From Thalassospira povalilytica (GTDB lineage Bacteria; Pseudomonadota; Alphaproteobacteria; Rhodospirillales; Thalassospiraceae), in the NCBI RefSeq assembly GCF_002844235.1, contig NZ_PGTS01000008.1:124001-188000 (forward strand): a stretch of 64,000 nt of DNA, read 5' to 3'. Of this stretch, positions 62,155 through 64,000 are shown in pieces (position 1 is the first letter of the stretch; each line of letters opens with the position of its first letter). A program made the position numbers and the translations under genes. Below the pieces are notes generated by a model. It saw only the letters and a program-made list of their open reading frames with translations, ran no database searches and was not told the origin of the DNA.

Positions 62155-64000
62155 TCACGCTGCGCGATCACGGGCCTGCTGACGCAGATCTTCAAGGATG
62201 CTGGCGATACGATTGCGCATTTCGCCAACTTTTTCCGATGCAGCCCGCGACGTGGTCAGAACTTCACCCGACAACTGACCGGTGCGCCCGGTTTCATTGG
62301 CGACCTCGGTGATCGATGCCGATACCGCACGGGTACGATCGGCAGCACCACGAACATTGCGGCTGATCTCGTCGGTGGCGGCACCCTGTTCCTCGACCGC
62401 GGCGGAAATCGTCGTGGCAATCTGATTAAGATTATCAATGATTGTCCCGATTTCACCGATTGCGGTCACGGACTCACCGGTGGCCTTCTGAATACCGGAA
62501 ATCTGACCTGCAATTTCTTCGGTCGCCTTTTCGGTCTGGTTGGCAAGGTTTTTGACCTCGGCGGCAACCACGGCAAAGCCCTTGCCGGCATCACCGGCAC
62601 GGGCGGCCTCGATCGTCGCATTCAGTGCCAGCAGGTTGGTCTGTTCGGCGATGTCGGTGATCAGGGCGATCACTTCGCCAATGCGGCCGGCCGATTGTGA
62701 CAGGCTGACAACAAGTTCGTTGGTGTGCTGGGCCCGCTGGGCGGCTTCGTTGGAAATGCGGGTGGTTTCCGCCATCTGACGGTTGATTTCCGCATTCGAA
62801 CTTGAAAGCTGCTCGGTCGCGGCGGCAACGGTTTCGACATTTCCGGTGGCTTCCTGTGCCGATGTCGACACGTCTTCGCTTTGGCTTGAAACCAGTTCGG
62901 CACTTTCGGTCATCTGACCGGAAACACCCTGAAGCTGTTCGCCAAGGGCGGCGATTTCATTCACTGCGGTTTCCACTTCCCCCTGAAGGGTGTCGGCAAG
63001 GCCAAGCAGCTCATCACGAAGGGCCTCGTTGCGTTCACGGTTAAGGCGCTCTTCCTCGGCCTGCATGTCGCGGACCTTGATGGCGTTTTCCTTGAACACG
63101 TCAACCGCGCGACCCATGGCGCTGATTTCGTCATTGCCCTTGGACGGGACATCAACTGCAAGATCCCCGGCTGCCAGCGCAACCATGGTTTTCTGCAAAC
63201 CGGCCAGACGGCGCAGAAGGTTGCCCCGCACATAGAATACAAAGATCAAAAGCGGCAACAGAACCGCCAGCGCACCGACCGCATACATCACATAGGTGCT
63301 CTGGATGCTAAGCGTATTGGCCGCACCGGCAGAACGGTCAACACCGGTCTGCAAGGCCTCGACCAATGCATTCACACCACTTTCCATGGTGGTTGCGTAG
63401 TCGGCGCTTTCAATAACAACTTCACCCTGTTCCTTGATCAGTTGCAGTTCGGCCAGACGCAATGCCGGAATGCTCTGATCCCCGACGGCAAGCGTTTTGA
63501 TATCGCCCATCAGGTCGGAATAATATGTCTGAAGTTTCTTGTTTTCGAGATTCTTGATCAGGGTCTCGATGGTGCCGATCGCCCCGTTGACCTGCACGCC
63601 GATGATTTTCAGGCGGGTTTCATCCGTGCTTGATGCAGCGGCCAGAATTGTGTTGGCCATATCACCGCCAAGTTTCGACAGCTCAAGAATCGGTGCACGT
63701 TCGGCAATCGTCTGATCAAGCTTGACCAGAAGCTCGGTGCCCTGGGTTTTCTGATCCAGCGTCAGGAAAGAACCGCTTTTGCGGATGTCTTCAACCTGGG
63801 TGCCGATGTTGGAAATCTGGTTCTGCGACATTGCCAGCAATGGCTTGAGCATCGAACCAAACCGGTTATTGAGCTGCTGAAACTTATCAAGACTTTCTGC
63901 CAGCTTGTTGGCGGCTTCAAAACGGCGAAGCGTGGTGTCGTGCAGTTTCTCAAGATTATCGGCAAGGTTTTTGCCGTTGGTTTCAATATGAGACAGCGAT
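62155..64000 (-). CDS. Methyl-accepting chemotaxis protein, N-terminus missing at the window edge
   Basis: The frame is open from the stop at 62155 to the window end, so the true start lies outside; an internal ATG at 63852 is not the start. The visible part has a helical periplasmic sensor ([33 protein letters not shown]... to ~63300), a membrane helix ([24 protein letters not shown]), a HAMP domain ([22 protein letters not shown]...), and the MCP signalling domain with [47 protein letters not shown]. It passes chemical signals to CheA. The ligand is unknown. Confidence 0.92.
   Translation of the reverse strand, partial: SLSHIETNGKNLADNLEKLHDTTLRRFEAANKLAESLDKFQQLNNRFGSMLKPLLAMSQNQISNIGTQVEDIRKSGSFLTLDQKTQGTELLVKLDQTIAERAPILELSKLGGDMANTILAAASSTDETRLKIIGVQVNGAIGTIETLIKNLENKKLQTYYSDLMGDIKTLAVGDQSIPALRLAELQLIKEQGEVVIESADYATTMESGVNALVEALQTGVDRSAGAANTLSIQSTYVMYAVGALAVLLPLLIFVFYVRGNLLRRLAGLQKTMVALAAGDLAVDVPSKGNDEISAMGRAVDVFKENAIKVRDMQAEEERLNRERNEALRDELLGLADTLQGEVETAVNEIAALGEQLQGVSGQMTESAELVSSQSEDVSTSAQEATGNVETVAAATEQLSSSNAEINRQMAETTRISNEAAQRAQHTNELVVSLSQSAGRIGEVIALITDIAEQTNLLALNATIEAARAGDAGKGFAVVAAEVKNLANQTEKATEEIAGQISGIQKATGESVTAIGEIGTIIDNLNQIATTISAAVEEQGAATDEISRNVRGAADRTRAVSASITEVANETGRTGQLSGEVLTTSRAASEKVGEMRNRIASILEDLRQQARDRAA

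Noticed and set aside
1-64000. CRISPR arrays, insertion sequences, integrases or tRNA genes
   Set aside because: No regularly spaced repeats, transposase-like proteins, integrase-like proteins or cloverleaf sequences were seen.

Overview
The window looks like one contiguous, mostly chromosomal stretch of a marine-type alphaproteobacterium of the Rhodospirillales, most like Thalassospira. That assignment is my judgement from gene content and protein style, not a database result. The pointers are a C4-pathway 5-aminolevulinate synthase (hemA), a GapR/MmcB pair, an ELM1-family protein, zapA followed by a 6S RNA and a YmdB-type phosphoesterase, and a fused indolepyruvate oxidoreductase. I see no insertion sequences, integrases, phage genes, tRNAs, rRNAs or CRISPR arrays.

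Layout. 1-5.8 kb: end of a short-chain dehydrogenase, a GNAT acetyltransferase, a PadR-like regulator, hemA, a class III aminotransferase and a tandem universal stress protein. 5.9-14.7 kb: a lipoprotein, a LysR regulator divergent from a VOC protein and a glutathione transferase, pyrE, a small XRE regulator followed by a SulP transporter, an enoyl-CoA hydratase, a DinB-fold protein and a Bcr/CflA efflux pump. 15-21.9 kb: a complete C4-dicarboxylate TRAP system (dctM, dctQ, dctP) with its two-component system (dctD, dctB). A sigma-54 promoter and a palindromic upstream site sit in front of dctP. 22-31.5 kb: ELM1 protein, DMT exporter, a LysR regulator divergent from an MFS pump and aldo-keto reductase, hemN behind an FNR-type box, a HIT protein, NADH dehydrogenase II and azoreductase. 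31.6-38.6 kb: LysR, hydroxypyruvate isomerase, glycerate 2-kinase and a GntR regulator (a glyoxylate/hydroxypyruvate module), N-formylglutamate amidohydrolase with a YbdK-type ligase, then gapR and mmcB. 38.6-48 kb: a 1160-residue indolepyruvate ferredoxin oxidoreductase, a VOC protein, a sulfur cassette (Crp/Fnr regulator, ETHE1/Blh-type persulfide dioxygenase, SulP transporter) and a BenE-type permease. 48-64 kb: a lower-GC lipoprotein, a three-gene OmpA / MotA-ExbB-like / MotB-OmpA-like operon, suhB-like phosphatase, efp, thiE, a spermidine-synthase-like protein, gap, tkt, zapA, 6S RNA, ymdB and a truncated chemoreceptor.

How it fits together. hemA and hemN carry matching FNR/FixK-type palindromes, so heme synthesis is probably tuned to oxygen at both ends of the pathway. 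The dct block is a self-contained, sigma-54-dependent dicarboxylate uptake unit. Several local regulators have clean palindromes in their own upstream regions (XRE, GntR, LysR, Crp/Fnr), which give testable operator predictions. The least understood coherent unit is the OmpA/MotA-like/MotB-like operon at 49.1-52.8 kb. It is the best candidate for an undescribed cell-envelope machine, although its parts belong to known families.
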